From assembly GCA_947311845.1 (NCBI GenBank), contig CAMZMU010000027.1, forward strand, positions 50,231,601-50,295,600: 64,000 nucleotides of DNA. The letters are read 5' to 3'. The notes under the pieces were generated by a model, which saw only the letters and a program-made list of their open reading frames with translations, had not been told where the DNA came from and ran no database searches. Source of the DNA: Poa pratensis. Lineage: Eukaryota > Streptophyta > Magnoliopsida > Poales > Poaceae. Positions within the stretch are counted from its first letter, which is position 1. Every line of letters begins with the position of its first letter. The position numbers and the translations under genes were made by a program. Positions 47,425 through 59,196 of this stretch are shown here, piece by piece.

Positions 47425-47913
47425 CTACGACCGCGAGTCAACGCTCTCCGCTGCCGCGCTTTCCTCGGAGGCGGACGCCGTGGCGGCGGCGGCGGCGACC
47501 GATCGGGCGGCGCTGGGCCGGGGCCTGCGGCGGCCGGGCGAGGCGGAGGCGACGCGGCGTAGCGCGCCGCCGGCCGTCCAGTAGCGGCGGCAGGCGCGGC
47601 AGAGGTGGCGCGGCTGCCGCACGTTGTAGTTGTTGAAGTAGCAGAACTTGGTCTCCCGGCTCCCGCACCTCGGGCACGGCAGCGCCTCGCCTCCGGCCGC
47701 CGCCGCCTGCACGGGCGTCGTCGGCTGAGGAGGTTGAGGAGGCGGCGGCGGCGGCGGCGGCGGCGGGGGCGGGGTGCTCTCTTCCGTGGAGGTGGAGGCG
47801 GATGCGGAGGCGGGGCGGTGCGCGTCGGGCTGGATGACCTGGCCGAAGAGCTTGAACCCGTAGGCGTCGGCGGCGGTGGGCTGCGCCTGCGCCTGGGTGG
47901 GGAGGTTCGCCAT
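47425..47913 (-). CDS. Dof zinc-finger transcription factor, cycling-Dof-like
   Basis: An intronless gene of 162 residues, with the start at 47913 in a good context (ccCATGGCG on the minus strand). The N-terminus has [12 protein letters not shown] (residues 18-29), close to the IKLFGxxI motif of cycling Dof factors. A run of 12 Pro (48-59) follows. The C2C2 Dof finger has C80, C83, C105 and C108 ([37 protein letters not shown]). After YWTAGG the usual NVPVGGG-R-K stretch is replaced by [15 protein letters not shown], and the tail is short and Ala/Ser-rich. Dof proteins bind AAAG elements. Cycling Dofs repress flowering-time genes in other plants. The role here is inferred from family only. 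Confidence 0.9.
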   Translation of the reverse strand: MANLPTQAQAQPTAADAYGFKLFGQVIQPDAHRPASASASTSTEESTPPPPPPPPPPPPQPPQPTTPVQAAAAGGEALPCPRCGSRETKFCYFNNYNVRQPRHLCRACRRYWTAGGALRRVASASPGRRRPRPSAARSVAAAAATASASEESAAAESVDSRS

Positions 47914-47956
47914 GGGGGCGGAGGCGGAGGAGGTGGTGGTGGGTAGAAAAGTTCCG

Positions 47957-47965
47957 CCTTTATAG
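47957..47965 (-). promoter_or_regulatory. Probable TATA box of the Dof gene
   Basis: The minus strand reads CTATAAAGG about 45 bp before the ATG, implying a 5' UTR of only 10-25 bases. Confidence 0.55.
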
Positions 47966-48673
47966 AGGAGGCGGCGGTGGTCATCCCTTGCTTTACTCCA
48001 GTTTGCTTAATATACCTGACTTCTTTGTGTGACATGGGCGATGGCCTCCTCATTTTCTCTCTCTGGATATTTTGCCCCTTTCTACTATTGTTTTATCTCC
48101 TGGTAAATATAATATAATGTTTTTTCATGTCAGTGGTAAACATCATCTTGGAGAGGATGATGGGAAGGAGTTATGGGCCATGCATGGTCAGTGGTGGGCG
48201 CATCCACTAAAAAATCATGTGGGAAATGCCGGCATCATGTGATCGACCTCCTGTGTGGACTGTTCGAAGTACCAAAGGGGTGCAACCTTTTGTTTCAGAA
48301 AACAAATGGGTGCAACTTTCCATGCTCTATCGCCTCCCAGTCCTGTTGACTTTGGTGATCTCTTTTAATTTTTTTGTATATATTCCTCCTGTCTGTCGTG
48401 TTGACTTTCAAAGGTTTCGGTGGTGATCCGTTCCGGCGTTGAACACAACACACTCAACCGATCGGGCGAAACGTGTATAGCTAGCTCGAGCCGCTAAGCA
48501 AAGAGTACTTTTGCCGTCGTTGACTCAGATTCTCCTTTGTTTGCTCGTGATGCTTCGTCCTGCAAAAAGATGGAGATTTGGAGGGCGTGAACGCGTGACT
48601 ACTCGGGCGCGTAGAAAAGGAGTTTCACAGTTATGTGGTGCAATTCCTGCTTACCAATCTAAATGAAAAAACG
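47966..48673. other. Upstream region of the Dof gene
   Basis: About 700 bp with no gene. It is the likely promoter region of the minus-strand Dof gene, and a Stowaway MITE follows it. Confidence 0.4.
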
Positions 48674-48759
48674 TACTCACTCCGTTCGAAAAAGGATGTC
48701 ACAAAAATAAATTATAGATAGACCATTTTTGTGACATTCTTTTTCAAACGGAGGGAGTA
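48674..48759. mobile_element. Stowaway MITE upstream of the Dof gene
   Basis: TA-flanked hairpin CTCACTCCGTTCGAAAAAGG...CAAACGGAGGGAG. It has the same family sequence as the copy in CGL160 intron 4. Confidence 0.9.
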
Positions 48760-48796
48760 TGTGACAAGACGTTAAACGATATCTCAGATTCTTCTA

Positions 48797-49642
48797 TCTA
48801 TACCTCTTATAAAGCAAAACCCCACTATAATTTTCTATCTTGACATGCAAAGCATCCACATCATCAGTTAACAAGAACCGCATGATTTTCACCATCTAGC
48901 CGTCGGTTTGCGTTGTCTCCAAGGTCACATGCTCAAGCTGACCCAGCCTACCACGTCACCTTAAATATTTAGATGCTGAACATTTACCTATGTATTCCAA
49001 CAGCCACCCTTCCTCTTCCGTAACGCAACACCCACTAAAGCCGTCGTCACCATAGTCTATGATAAGTGTCGTGCCTTTATATCATGCACTAACTGAAGCT
49101 TGGGTGCTTATTATATTCCACTGATGTTTTCCCGTCTTTACATATCCGCGCTTACCCAGCAGTTAGCACCCTACCAATTTCTTTGCGAGGGAAACAAACA
49201 GTCAATCGCTTGGTTAGAAAAGGCACATCTCCGGCCAGTTTCCATTAGGTTCTTTTCCATTCCATGCATGAAGCGATTTGGCTACTACACTGCAGCTATG
49301 GATTTATCTCCTGACGGCCATCGGCATGAAACCTGCACTCTCAATCGGTCTTCAATATTTCACCTTCAGATTTCATCCATCCAAGAATACTCTGATAGAT
49401 ATTCTGTCCATGTATGGTGGCTATTGTCTCAATGGAGGTTCGATCTTTTGCCCGCCTTATTTATACATCGAGGAATTTAAGCAGATCAGTGTAAATTTAT
49501 GGATTAAACCTAATATTGTAGTGAAATTCAGCTGTACCCTCTCTAGATTTCAACAGAAATCCTATTATGCTAAACTTTTTCATCTTGGAATGTCTATAAA
49601 GTTTCGGAGAATTCCCGCCGCAACGCGCGGGGTATCCTCTAG
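48797..49642 (+). mobile_element. Non-autonomous Helitron
   Basis: An 846-bp element inserted between A (48796) and T (49643). It starts TCTATACCTC and ends TATCCTCTAG. A hairpin CCCGC-cgcaacgc-GCGGG (49614-49631) lies 7 bases before the terminal CTAG. All three features (5' TC, 3' hairpin plus CTAG, A^T target without duplication) are Helitron hallmarks. No Rep/helicase is encoded, and the small ORFs inside are not recognisable. The 5' end was chosen as the nearest TC preceded by A. Confidence 0.8.
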
Positions 49643-50259
49643 TTACTACAACAACACAAGGTTAGGCACGAGCAAGTGCAACGGATGAAGCTACCAGTAA
49701 CCACTATAGATCTGTGACTAGATCTACAAGGATTGCACGAAATCCAAATTGAAGTGACGCGTCGAGCTAAAACTAGTTATGTTCGGGTGGTCGAGCTTGA
49801 TTTTCTTCCTTCCTTTCTTCACGCTTGTTTGCTCAATCATACTGGAAGTTGTCAGCATCTCCTGAAAGGCCAACGTGTGCTACGACATCCAGTGCTACTG
49901 TGTGCGTATCACAATCAACCACTTGGATGTCTTTTGTCTTGCGACTGTCCCACCACAGTAATCTGATAACTTTCATTCAGGTTATCTCATATAACGAACA
50001 TGAAGTTCCTTTTTTTTCGTGTACGCATGGTTACTTTTGTGTTACATAATTGGCCTAGTTAAACTATGTACAAGTCCGAGTTGTGCTCACTCTATTTAAA
50101 AAAAACATATATATAAGGTTTCAAAAACAACTAAAAAAATCTAAAAGCTGTCAACGATTTATCCTAGAAAAATGCAAAATATCAATTTGAAATACTTTAC
50201 ATTCAGGGCTCCACAAAATGACAAATGTGTAAATCTAAATGTACACACTTACAAATACA
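49643..50259. other. Intergenic between two Helitrons
   Basis: About 600 bp of AT-rich DNA. No gene was recognised. Confidence 0.4.
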
Positions 50260-52144
50260 CTAGTAAATGTGCACGTGCAATGCACGTATCTATCTAGCCA
50301 TACAGAATACATACACTAAAATTTAAATTGTTGTTATGTCGTGAAACAACATAGCCCACATGTCTAATTGCAAAAGCAATTGTAGGGAATTGATCTGCTT
50401 TGCCAATCAAGTGGTGTGCATGTCCATTTAGTTCCAGAGTCCATCCCATGATTTTATTCTATACTTCTATGGCAAGTTCTTCAAATCGTGACATGTTATG
50501 GAACACATGCATAATCTGTTATAGGGAACTCCTAGTGAGGCAAACTAAAAAGCTTATGAATTGTTGAATTTCTATGCGATGACCGAAGGTGTAACTGCAA
50601 TAGTCATGTCAATACTCGGAGTGTCAGAACGGTTAATACTGACGGAAGTCTAAGTGCAATTTAATCGGAGAACCAATTCCTTCTCAATCTTCTTAAGATA
50701 ATCTCTCATTGATGTCACATGTCTTTTAGTACTTTCAAAATCTATTCTCAAATTTAATTTACTCTGGCATGTTGAGCTAATTTTCTCTCACTGATGCTCA
50801 TGTCTGCTAGTTCGGTTGATTGTGGTTAAGAAAGTTAATTTCTGCTTGTCCTAGTGAGATTAACAAGTCGAATGGGCCAAAAAAATTGAAAACCTCAGCA
50901 TCCAACATAGCAGGTGGCATTTTCATGGCATCAAACTCCATTATCTCTTTCAGTTTGTCAGAAGTCAATTAATCATACATCACAGCAAGCAATAAGATTT
51001 TCCACAACTCTTTAGTGACTCGACCATGTGGTAATATAGTAGGATCCCAAATTTGTTCAGTGTGTGTGTGCCATGTACAGGCAAGATTATGGGTTGGAGT
51101 CTGAATGTGATTTCATCGACCAAGCCAAAACTGATAAAATCCCTAATGACTACCGGAAATGACTATATGATCTCATTCGGCCCCAGCGTCACATCGAGCG
51201 ATTCCTTGGCTGAGAAAAACAAAAACAAGAAATTTAACCGAAATTCAAGTTACAAAACAAAAGTAAAACCAATGTAGAGAAAACAGTGTTTCTATACCGA
51301 AAATGATGTGATGAACGGCCATTGCTTCAGGGGGGCATGCATGTATTGCCACCACAGTTCAGGTTCCGATGGTCGCTCAGCTTCGGGGACATGCCACCAC
51401 GACCGGCCACGCCGGATTACAGCACCATCACACACTGGTGAGGATCCACTGCGCGAAGACGATATTGGCACCCTCGAAGACCGTAGGCACTCCAGCGTCA
51501 TGTACTATGGCGGCACTGCCGCGGAAGAGCAGGGCAGCCGGCAGGGCAGGGCACAGATGCCTGTTCTGAAGGCCACGTCGGGAGGCCTAGGGCTTGAAGG
51601 CGAAGAATGCCAGGAGGCTGTGGTCGATCTGGATGCTCCACACGTCGAGGCGGTCATGGCGAGTCCCTTCAGGACAGACCGGAATACAGCGGCCGGGCCG
51701 GCACCCTGTTGCTACAGTGGCACATCCACAGACAGGTCGCATGGGCTCCTGGCTGGGTCGAGCAGCGCCGTGGTACTCCACCGGCGGAGGCGACGACCTG
51801 CAGTAGGCGGCGCGCCGAAAGCGGCAGCCGGATTGAGCGGCAGCATATTAAGAGTAATGAACGGCAGGCCCGTAAATTTAGGCTCATTCCTAACGTGGTG
51901 CGGGAGGCTGGTGCGATCGTGCTGTTTTTTTCTTTGACTGGGACGTGCGGCGTGCGGATCCTTTCGTCCGTTCCGCCAGTGGTCCGCCAGATGAAAATGC
52001 TAGATGTACAGAGCACGTTTGTTCGGCTAATCCGGACGGTTGGATGTACTTAGTGGGCCTGATTGTTTGGTGGAATTTTTTCTGTGTACGTTTTGTGGGT
52101 GGCTGTAGGAAAACTCAAGTTTGCTTGTTTATTAGTAGTGGAGA
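50260..52144 (-). mobile_element. Non-autonomous Helitron, opposite orientation
   Basis: On the minus strand the 1,885-bp element starts TCTCCACTACTAATAAAC (52144) after an A. It ends CACATTTACTAG (50260) before a T. The palindrome CGTGC-att-GCACG lies about 10 bases before CTAG. The 5' half (51300-52000) is GC-rich and might contain captured gene sequence, but no frame shows a known domain. It is a different family from 48797-49642. Confidence 0.78.
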
Positions 52145-55136
52145 TATATGATTTTGTCATTTTTTGTTAATTAAGAATCTAAAGTATTTTAATTGATATT
52201 TTCCCGTTTGTGGGATACATCATTGACAGCAAGTAGTTTTTTTTCCAGATTTTTATAACTTATAAATATAATTTGTGACCTTAAAAAAAGTTAGCACCAG
52301 AACTCGATAGGCAAAATGACTTTCTGTCTGGCTGGTAGCTACTTAGCTATCTTGCTTGATACAAGAAAAGTTTACCCTCTCCTACATCATCAAATCATTT
52401 TAATGAAAAGTGAGACCTTGTCGTTTGTCTTAATACAGTCTTTTGAAGAAACAAAAGCTGAAACTCAGTCAATAGTACACACTTATTTATGCTGCCGTCC
52501 GAATGATAATTTATTTTGGGGTGAATAAACAAACAAATACCTATAGGTGCAGGAAACATTGTGGTTCGATAGTTTGATGTAGTAGTATTAGATTATATTG
52601 TTTTGATTTAGTAGTATGAAAAGAACCAGATTAGCTAGTGTCCATTCGAGCTATCTTTCAGTTTACTTATACTCGTGAGAACAAAAGTCCTGCTCGATTG
52701 ATTTGCTAACGCAATACTTGGCGTCATTTTAATTCACAAGTGCGAGTGAGAGCGTTAGGACATCTCCCGGGACACTTCAAACCGTCCATCTATCCATTTG
52801 AGTCGGTGCAAACAAGAATGAGACCGCAAGAACACCCCAAACCAATAAAGTCTGAGATTATGTTCCTTTATTACAACTTCTCCCAAAGGAGATGTACGGG
52901 TTGTCTGCATCCACCTTAGCAATTTGTCGCTTAGCCCCACGAGGCGGTGAGAGAGTCTCTTTTTTATCTCACGCTCATATGGATTGACTCCTTTCCCTCG
53001 GCCGAACCAGGGCCGCCATAAAACTCTTTGTGCGCACGATAAATCCACCTTTGCACCCCTCCACCATCGGATTTTTTTTGTCGCGGGTGAGGCAATCTCG
53101 GGCGACGGATGGATCGAGCCAACCTCTAGTATCGCTGCCGCCCCCATGTTAGGCCGAACAAGATAGCTCGAGTGACTTCTCCATGTTGTTCTCAGCTTGC
53201 ACGGAAAGTGTTCGCTCAATAAGACACCCCCAGCCATGGAGAGGAGGAACAAGTAGTACCAACCAATGAATCGATTTAGATCCAATACCTTCCATGGCAA
53301 AGACGAGAAATTGATTGGTGAGAACTTAGATCAATCTCCTCTCACTTTTCCATATAAAAGGAGTAGAAATCAATGGAGGGATAGAGAAAATTGGAGCTCT
53401 AAAAATCATTGGAGGGATAAACAAAAATCATTAGAGTCCGACCTGATAGAACAGTAGGATGTGAAAACGTTGGGACTTTTGATTCGAAACTCCTTTTTGA
53501 TAAACTTTAAAACATCGTATATATAACCAAAAAACCAGTAAAGGAGGATAAATACACAAAAAGAAACATAAGACCTCTCTACATAAGAAAAACACCATAA
53601 AAATCCAATATAAAAATGAGAACAAGTTTTTCATATGCAATATGTTTCGATAAACTTGAGCTTGTATCAAAAATCATGTCAATCTCCAAAATCCCACATA
53701 GAAAAAGTCCAAATAAGAGTCGATAAAGATGATTCGGCATATACAAAGGTTGAACCTCTTTATGAACGATATAATCAAGACACTCACTCGTGAGCCTCTC
53801 TTAACTATTGATTCTATAACTGTATTTGCCAAATAATTTCATGGAACCGGATTACACCTTTACCTCGCGTTTCCAGTTGAGTTAGATGATGATGGTCTTG
53901 ACCTCCCAACTTGAATCCCATTTCGTCTTTGCACAACAAAGATACGCAAATTTCTTCCCCGTTCTCCACTATGGAAGAGCCTCACGCATTCCTTGGTACA
54001 TTAACGCCAAACAAATAACAAGTTTCAAATATAATTATTTTCGATGTGCTCGTCCTAAACTTGCACTTCTCACTCGTTGTTGACTATCACCACTTGATGC
54101 CATTCTTCATGGGCACCACTTGACGCCCGTCTTCATGGGCTATATGAAATAGTCCTTTTGATGCAATTCCATAAAAGATATATAACCTCTCATAGAAACA
54201 AAACAACACACATATTATGGGTTTAGTCCACAAAACTGTATGTTTTCACGGGAGATCACTTGATAGTACTTTTTGTATCATATACCTTTGTGCGTTGATC
54301 AAGTTGAGTCCACTCTTTGCACTTTTTAACCTAGTTCTTATCTTTTATTATCACTTCATAACGATGATATCTTGAAAATAAAAATTAGTGTTCACACAGT
54401 CTTCTTCTTCAAGACACATTTGCTATAATCACAACAATCTTATGGCTATATTTCATAGATGCATAATGAGTTCTTCTCTTGATGTTATGACCAACACCTT
54501 GATCAATCATGTCTTACATATGAGCATATCTTAAGCTTACATATGGCCAGTTGCTTACCATTATGAACTCTTCTATCATAATCATCATCTTAAGATATTT
54601 ATGCTCCACATCGGTTAACTCATAAGTTAGAGCAAAGACAAACTTTGAGTTTTTTTTTGCGGGAAAAAGGAGTTATATTATAGCCTCAAACTTAAAGAAA
54701 AGTCCAGTACAAGGTAGAAAATACAAACTGGTCCATGGTTCTCAAGTATTCCTAAACAAAACCATAAATACAACTCAATGCAAACATTAATTTATAGTGA
54801 TTGTCTTTTAATCATCAAAACACATATGGGACACCATAGAGCATCTTAAACGGAGAGAGTAACATCGGCACTAATCCTGGCCGTTAAACACCCAACCACG
54901 TACAGTACGTGGCTGAGATAAAACCCAAGCACTAAGCACGGAATAAAGCCATGGATGAACTCTCCACCTTAGCAAAACCGCGTCCGTGCGTATAATAGCG
55001 AGCATCCAATCCCCACCGCCTACGCCCTTTCCCCCATCCCCCGGCTGACGTCTCCTCCCGTCGCCCCCCTCCTCCGTACGAACCACCGGCGCCGCACTCG
55101 TCGACGACGAAGAAGCCCTCTCCCCAGCTCGATCCA
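52145..55136. other. Intergenic region left of UBC13
   Basis: About 3 kb without a recognised host gene. A minus-strand frame at 53300-52755 (181 codons) shows no domain. The stretch 53880-54200 has the repeated phrase CACTTGA-GCC-TTCTTCATGGGC and looks like an old unclassified repeat. A T-run with GCGGGAAAAAGGAG near 54650 may be a LINE tail. The last 200 bp are the GC-rich UBC13 promoter and 5' UTR. Confidence 0.4.
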
Positions 55137-57913
55137 ATGGCCAACAGCAACCTCCCGCGACGAATCATCAAGGTGCGCCTCCGATCTGATCGCCCGAGCA
55201 CAGATCTCTCCGCACCAGTCCTTCGATCCGATTCGTCTTTTGTTTTCCTGGCTAATTTGCTTTGCGGTTGGATCTACGCAGGAGACGCAGAGGCTCCTCA
55301 GCGAGCCAGGTGCGGGTGCTATTTTCAATATCCGGTTATGGTGGATTCTGGTGAGGTGCTGCATTTATGGGTTTGATTTCCCCTGTTTGTTTGTGCAGCG
55401 CCAGGGATCAGCGCTTCGCCCTCGGAGGAGAACATGCGCTACTTCAACGTCATGATCCTTGGCCCGGCGCAGTCGCCCTACGAAGGTATGCTATCTTTGT
55501 ACACGAGAGTGTTGTTGTTTGTGGTATGGAGTGATATACTGCGGCACCTATAGATAGCAGTTATGGAGTCGAGATGATTCTGTTCAAAGCCTTTTATCAG
55601 TAATGGGAGTAGTTCTCAAATGGTTGTGCTGGAATTATGGATGATGGATGTTGTGCTGTTCGATCAGTCTGGTGGTGTGTCCTTTTTAGTTTTAGTTCCT
55701 CAGACTCTGGGGTGGTTATTTTTGCTGAGGCCTTTGATCTCCTTTTAGTATGTACTTCCTCCCTCTGGGTTTATAAGGCCCCAACGTACTTTTTGGTCCT
55801 CAGTTTACCAACAAACTATTTGTTATATGCCACCAAAATTATAGGAGGGAGTAGTAATTAGCAGTGTTGGAGGGCTTATTACTAGAATTGTTTTCCAGAA
55901 AGTGTTTTGCTACTTGATGTGGACTTATTTGTTATGTTGCGCCTGTTCAATCTAGTATCGCCAATTTGTCATCTTCTATGATTTAGGTTCAAATTTGTTC
56001 CGTGGTTTATTTTATGTCTTTCACATTATATTGATACCATGCCGTCTGATGGTACATATAATTTGACATCTTCGTTTGCTTAAGCCTGTTTGGTTTTATT
56101 AGTATATGCATGCAGTAGGAGGACATGCCTATCATCTTTAAATGGTAAAGACCAGCTGTTTTGGCGTAATGAACCTTTTATGGAAGTGGACTAACTGAGA
56201 AGTCTATTTAGCATATCCTACCCATTTTTTTATATGAATTACCTTTATAGTTATTTTTGTCTTCTGCACTATATGTGTCATACAACAAACATGTTGTTTG
56301 GAGTATTATCCTTTATGATAGTTTGGCTTCCTGATCATGTTCCTCTTGCTTATCTGTTGGCCAGGTGGTGTTTTTAAGCTGGAACTCTTTTTACCTGAGG
56401 AATATCCAATGGCTGCCCCGAAGGTAATTGTTTGTAGACAGGATTTATATTATGGTTCTGCAATGTTGATGCGCTTGTCCACTATGAGATCTCCTCTTTT
56501 GCCAATATGGCTTCTAATTTATTTTGCTTAATTAAGTACCTATACAATCATGTTAAAGGGCCAGCAATGCTGCATTTATCGATTTGTGCTCTGGTGGAAA
56601 ACATTAGTTCAGTGATGTTTCCAGCTTTGAATAACCAAAAATGGCAAACGTGATTGAAATTTGATTTGCATGCCAAGTTGTTTGCAGTCTCATGTCAAAT
56701 TGGTTGTGCACATTTTTGTGTGAATATTAGCATTTGACCATTTGCTGTGCTTTCGGATGTCTCGGAGGTGATATTTTATTACTGTGTCACGCTTGTTCCC
56801 TTGTGTTTAGACGATGCAAGCTTGCCTGATTGGATATGTTATTAGAGAAAGGATGGAGTGCCAAACACATATAGCACAATGATTTATCTCTCAGGCCAGT
56901 TAATTGGGTTAGTCGAGCGTTCAGAAATATTATCATCTGCACTAAGATCCTTTCCAGTTGATATAAAAAGTTACTTCTGTATGCACCTTTTGAGCATGCT
57001 ATTTCAGCAAACTTCTAGTGGATGTTTTCTATTGGTTGTGTGCTACTATAGTGGCCCTAAGGTGTCTTATTTACTTGGCATTCAGACACTTGAAATTCCA
57101 GTTCATTCTGATTGTATTCGTTTTGTGGCCGTAGAACTGTTAACTATTATATACTATTACATTCATAATCTTGGTGGACAATTTATCTTTGCCTGTTGGT
57201 AATGCAGGTTAGGTTTCTGACCAAAATATACCATCCCAATATTGACAAGGTAAGCTGGCATATTCTTCACATTACTACTATACTTTCAAACAAAATGATT
57301 ATTCCTTAATGAGTTTACCTATGTAGCTTGGTAGGATATGCCTTGACATTCTCAAGGATAAATGGAGTCCAGCTCTTCAGATTCGAACAGTTCTTTTGAG
57401 GTATATACTGCTTGCATGGTCGCATGCCCGACTGCCTGCTTCTTTATTTTGCATTTTATTTGTTTGTTCAAGTCGGTACCTTTTTTTGGGACTCCCTCCA
57501 ATCCGATAAATGTGGCGAAGCAACGTACGATGTACAAACTCTGGTTATACCAGCGACACTTCTAACGGATCGGAGGAAGTAGCAAAAATACTTTCAAACT
57601 GTACCTGGTTCTACAAAAAGAATCATAAATTATTTATATTTAATTTAATGCTATTGTGGCTGTCTCTTGACATTTTTTCTTGATTTCAGTATCCAGGCAC
57701 TCCTAAGTGCACCAAACCCAGATGACCCTCTCTCCGAAAACATTGCTAAGCACTGGAAATCCAACGAGGCAGAAGCTGTTGAAACAGGTAACTTTAGTTG
57801 ACAGTTCTTATAATAATCTCTCATTTGCCCTTCAGCCTATGACATCGTAATTGAGAAATGTTCTGGCATTTGCAGCGAGGGAGTGGACTCGTCTGTATGC
57901 AAGCGGTGCATGA
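55137..57913 (+). CDS. UBC13: Ubiquitin-conjugating enzyme E2, Ubc13 type
   Basis: Eight exons join in phase: 55137-55172, 55282-55309, 55399-55485, 56365-56423, 57208-57249, 57327-57400, 57690-57787 and 57876-57913 (153 residues, the family length). It is a textbook UBC fold: [20 protein letters not shown], the HPN motif at 79-81, and the active-site Cys89 in [18 protein letters not shown]. Met66 in EEYPMAAPK is at the surface that binds the UEV partner. Ubc13 with a UEV (Mms2-like) builds Lys63-linked ubiquitin chains for DNA damage tolerance and signalling; in plants this class is UBC35/UBC36. All introns are GT-AG and no defect is seen. Introns 3 and 6 carry small Stowaway-like MITEs. Confidence 0.97.
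55753..55853. mobile_element. Stowaway-like MITE in UBC13 intron 3
   Basis: The ends CTTCCTCCCTCTGG and ATAGGAGGGAG are flanked by TA. About 100 bp; the interior is not strongly palindromic. Confidence 0.7.
57491..57581. mobile_element. Stowaway-like MITE in UBC13 intron 6
   Basis: CTCCCTCCAATCCGATAAATG pairs with ACGGATCGGAGGAAG. The left target TA has decayed (GA), the right is TA. About 90 bp. Confidence 0.7.
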
Positions 57914-58247
57914 TAACCCAACGCTTAGCAATGATGTAATAACCCATCATACTTTAGTCGGTAATCAAGTGCCATTTGCTGATAAGAACAAACTGGAGAT
58001 ACCTGCAATGGAAGGAAGTATCTAAGATGGCTACCTCTCGTCGCTCTATTTGGTTGTACACTGTGTTGGTTCCCTTTACCCGGGGTACCTTTGACCGATC
58101 AGTATCTGTGGTAGACCTTTCCGTGCTGCTCCAAATATATTGGTTACGCTATGTAGGAGAACTTAACTGAGTGCCCACATTATTGAAATTGAAGCTGGTT
58201 TGTTCTGCTCTGCTGAGTTTGCTCTTCCTCTTGCCAATTGGGGATGT
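57914..58247 (+). other. 3' UTR of UBC13
   Basis: Sequence after the stop codon with no other feature. The MULE begins 340 bp downstream of the stop. Confidence 0.5.
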
Positions 58248-59002
58248 TATGACAAAGAGTAAAATACATGGTTGGTACCTGTACTTGTCGGCTTGGTTCA
58301 ATTTGGTCATCGTACTTTAGGAATACCGTTTTACGGTCACCGAATACTTGTTTCGATTCACCTACGGTCACAGGGGCTAATGGCCCGGCGTATTTGATGG
58401 CGTGGTGTAGCGTTGACTGGTCTCCGACAGTGCAATATTATGCAAAACGACCCTCAAGTACTCCTATTTTTTACCCAAGAAACATACACTATATAGTGAC
58501 GCCCACTGCTCACACTGACTGATGGGGCCATCATCTCTCCTCCAATGTTTCATCCCCACCCTCCCATCGAACACCTGTGTCGGCGACGAACTCTTGCATG
58601 CCACAATTCAGGCGACACGGAGTGGACACCCTGCCACTACAAAGAGTAGAGGGAGAGAAAGATTTGCGAGGCTTCAACAGCAATCCAGGGAAACCCGACA
58701 CTCTCTACAGCTCGTTGGCCGTTGCATGTGTTGTGCAAAGACGCTGCATTTCTTCTTGGCTTGCTAGCTAGTCGGTCATGGCGGATCAACAACGACAGAT
58801 GATCCAAACGGGGGACTTGGGTGCGGGGAAGCCGACTAGTGCACCGGCCCGTCCGCGGACAGGAGGCCGCCGCCCCAGCACTAGCAGTTGCCGTCTCCGA
58901 CGCGCCACTTGGCCGCGGCGCTGCCGCCACCACGTGGAGGCTCGGAAGGAAGACATGGCGGCGAATGCCCACGCTGGTGGCGAGGACAGCCACAGCTCGA
59001 CC

Positions 59003-59183
59003 GACGGTGAGGAACTGGGCCGCACCCGGGATCTGCGGGAGGATGTCAGTGACGGCGAGGAACTGGGCTGCGTCGGAATCTGCAAGAGGAGGTTGGTGGC
59101 AGTGAGGAACCGGGCCGCGCCGGGATCTGCGGAAAGAGGTTGGTGACGGCCGGCGACGAGGAACTGGACCGCCGCCGGCGACA
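59003..59183. repeat. GC-rich minisatellite inside the MULE
   Basis: Three to four units of about 48 bp share GAGGAACTGGGC-GC and GGGATCTGCGG-A-GAGG-TTGGTG. The adjoining 58770-59000 is also GC-rich and open in several frames, as in captured gene sequence (Pack-MULE), but no protein family is recognisable. Confidence 0.7.
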
Positions 59184-59196
59184 TTGAAAATACTTT

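Noticed and set aside
47277..48053. 258-codon Pro/Arg-rich frame opposite and overlapping the Dof gene region
   Set aside because: It is an out-of-frame shadow of the Dof coding sequence; only the 47425-47913 frame carries the zinc finger.
52755..53300. 181-codon minus-strand frame
   Set aside because: No recognisable domain, no splice or promoter context, and it lies in repeat-like intergenic DNA.
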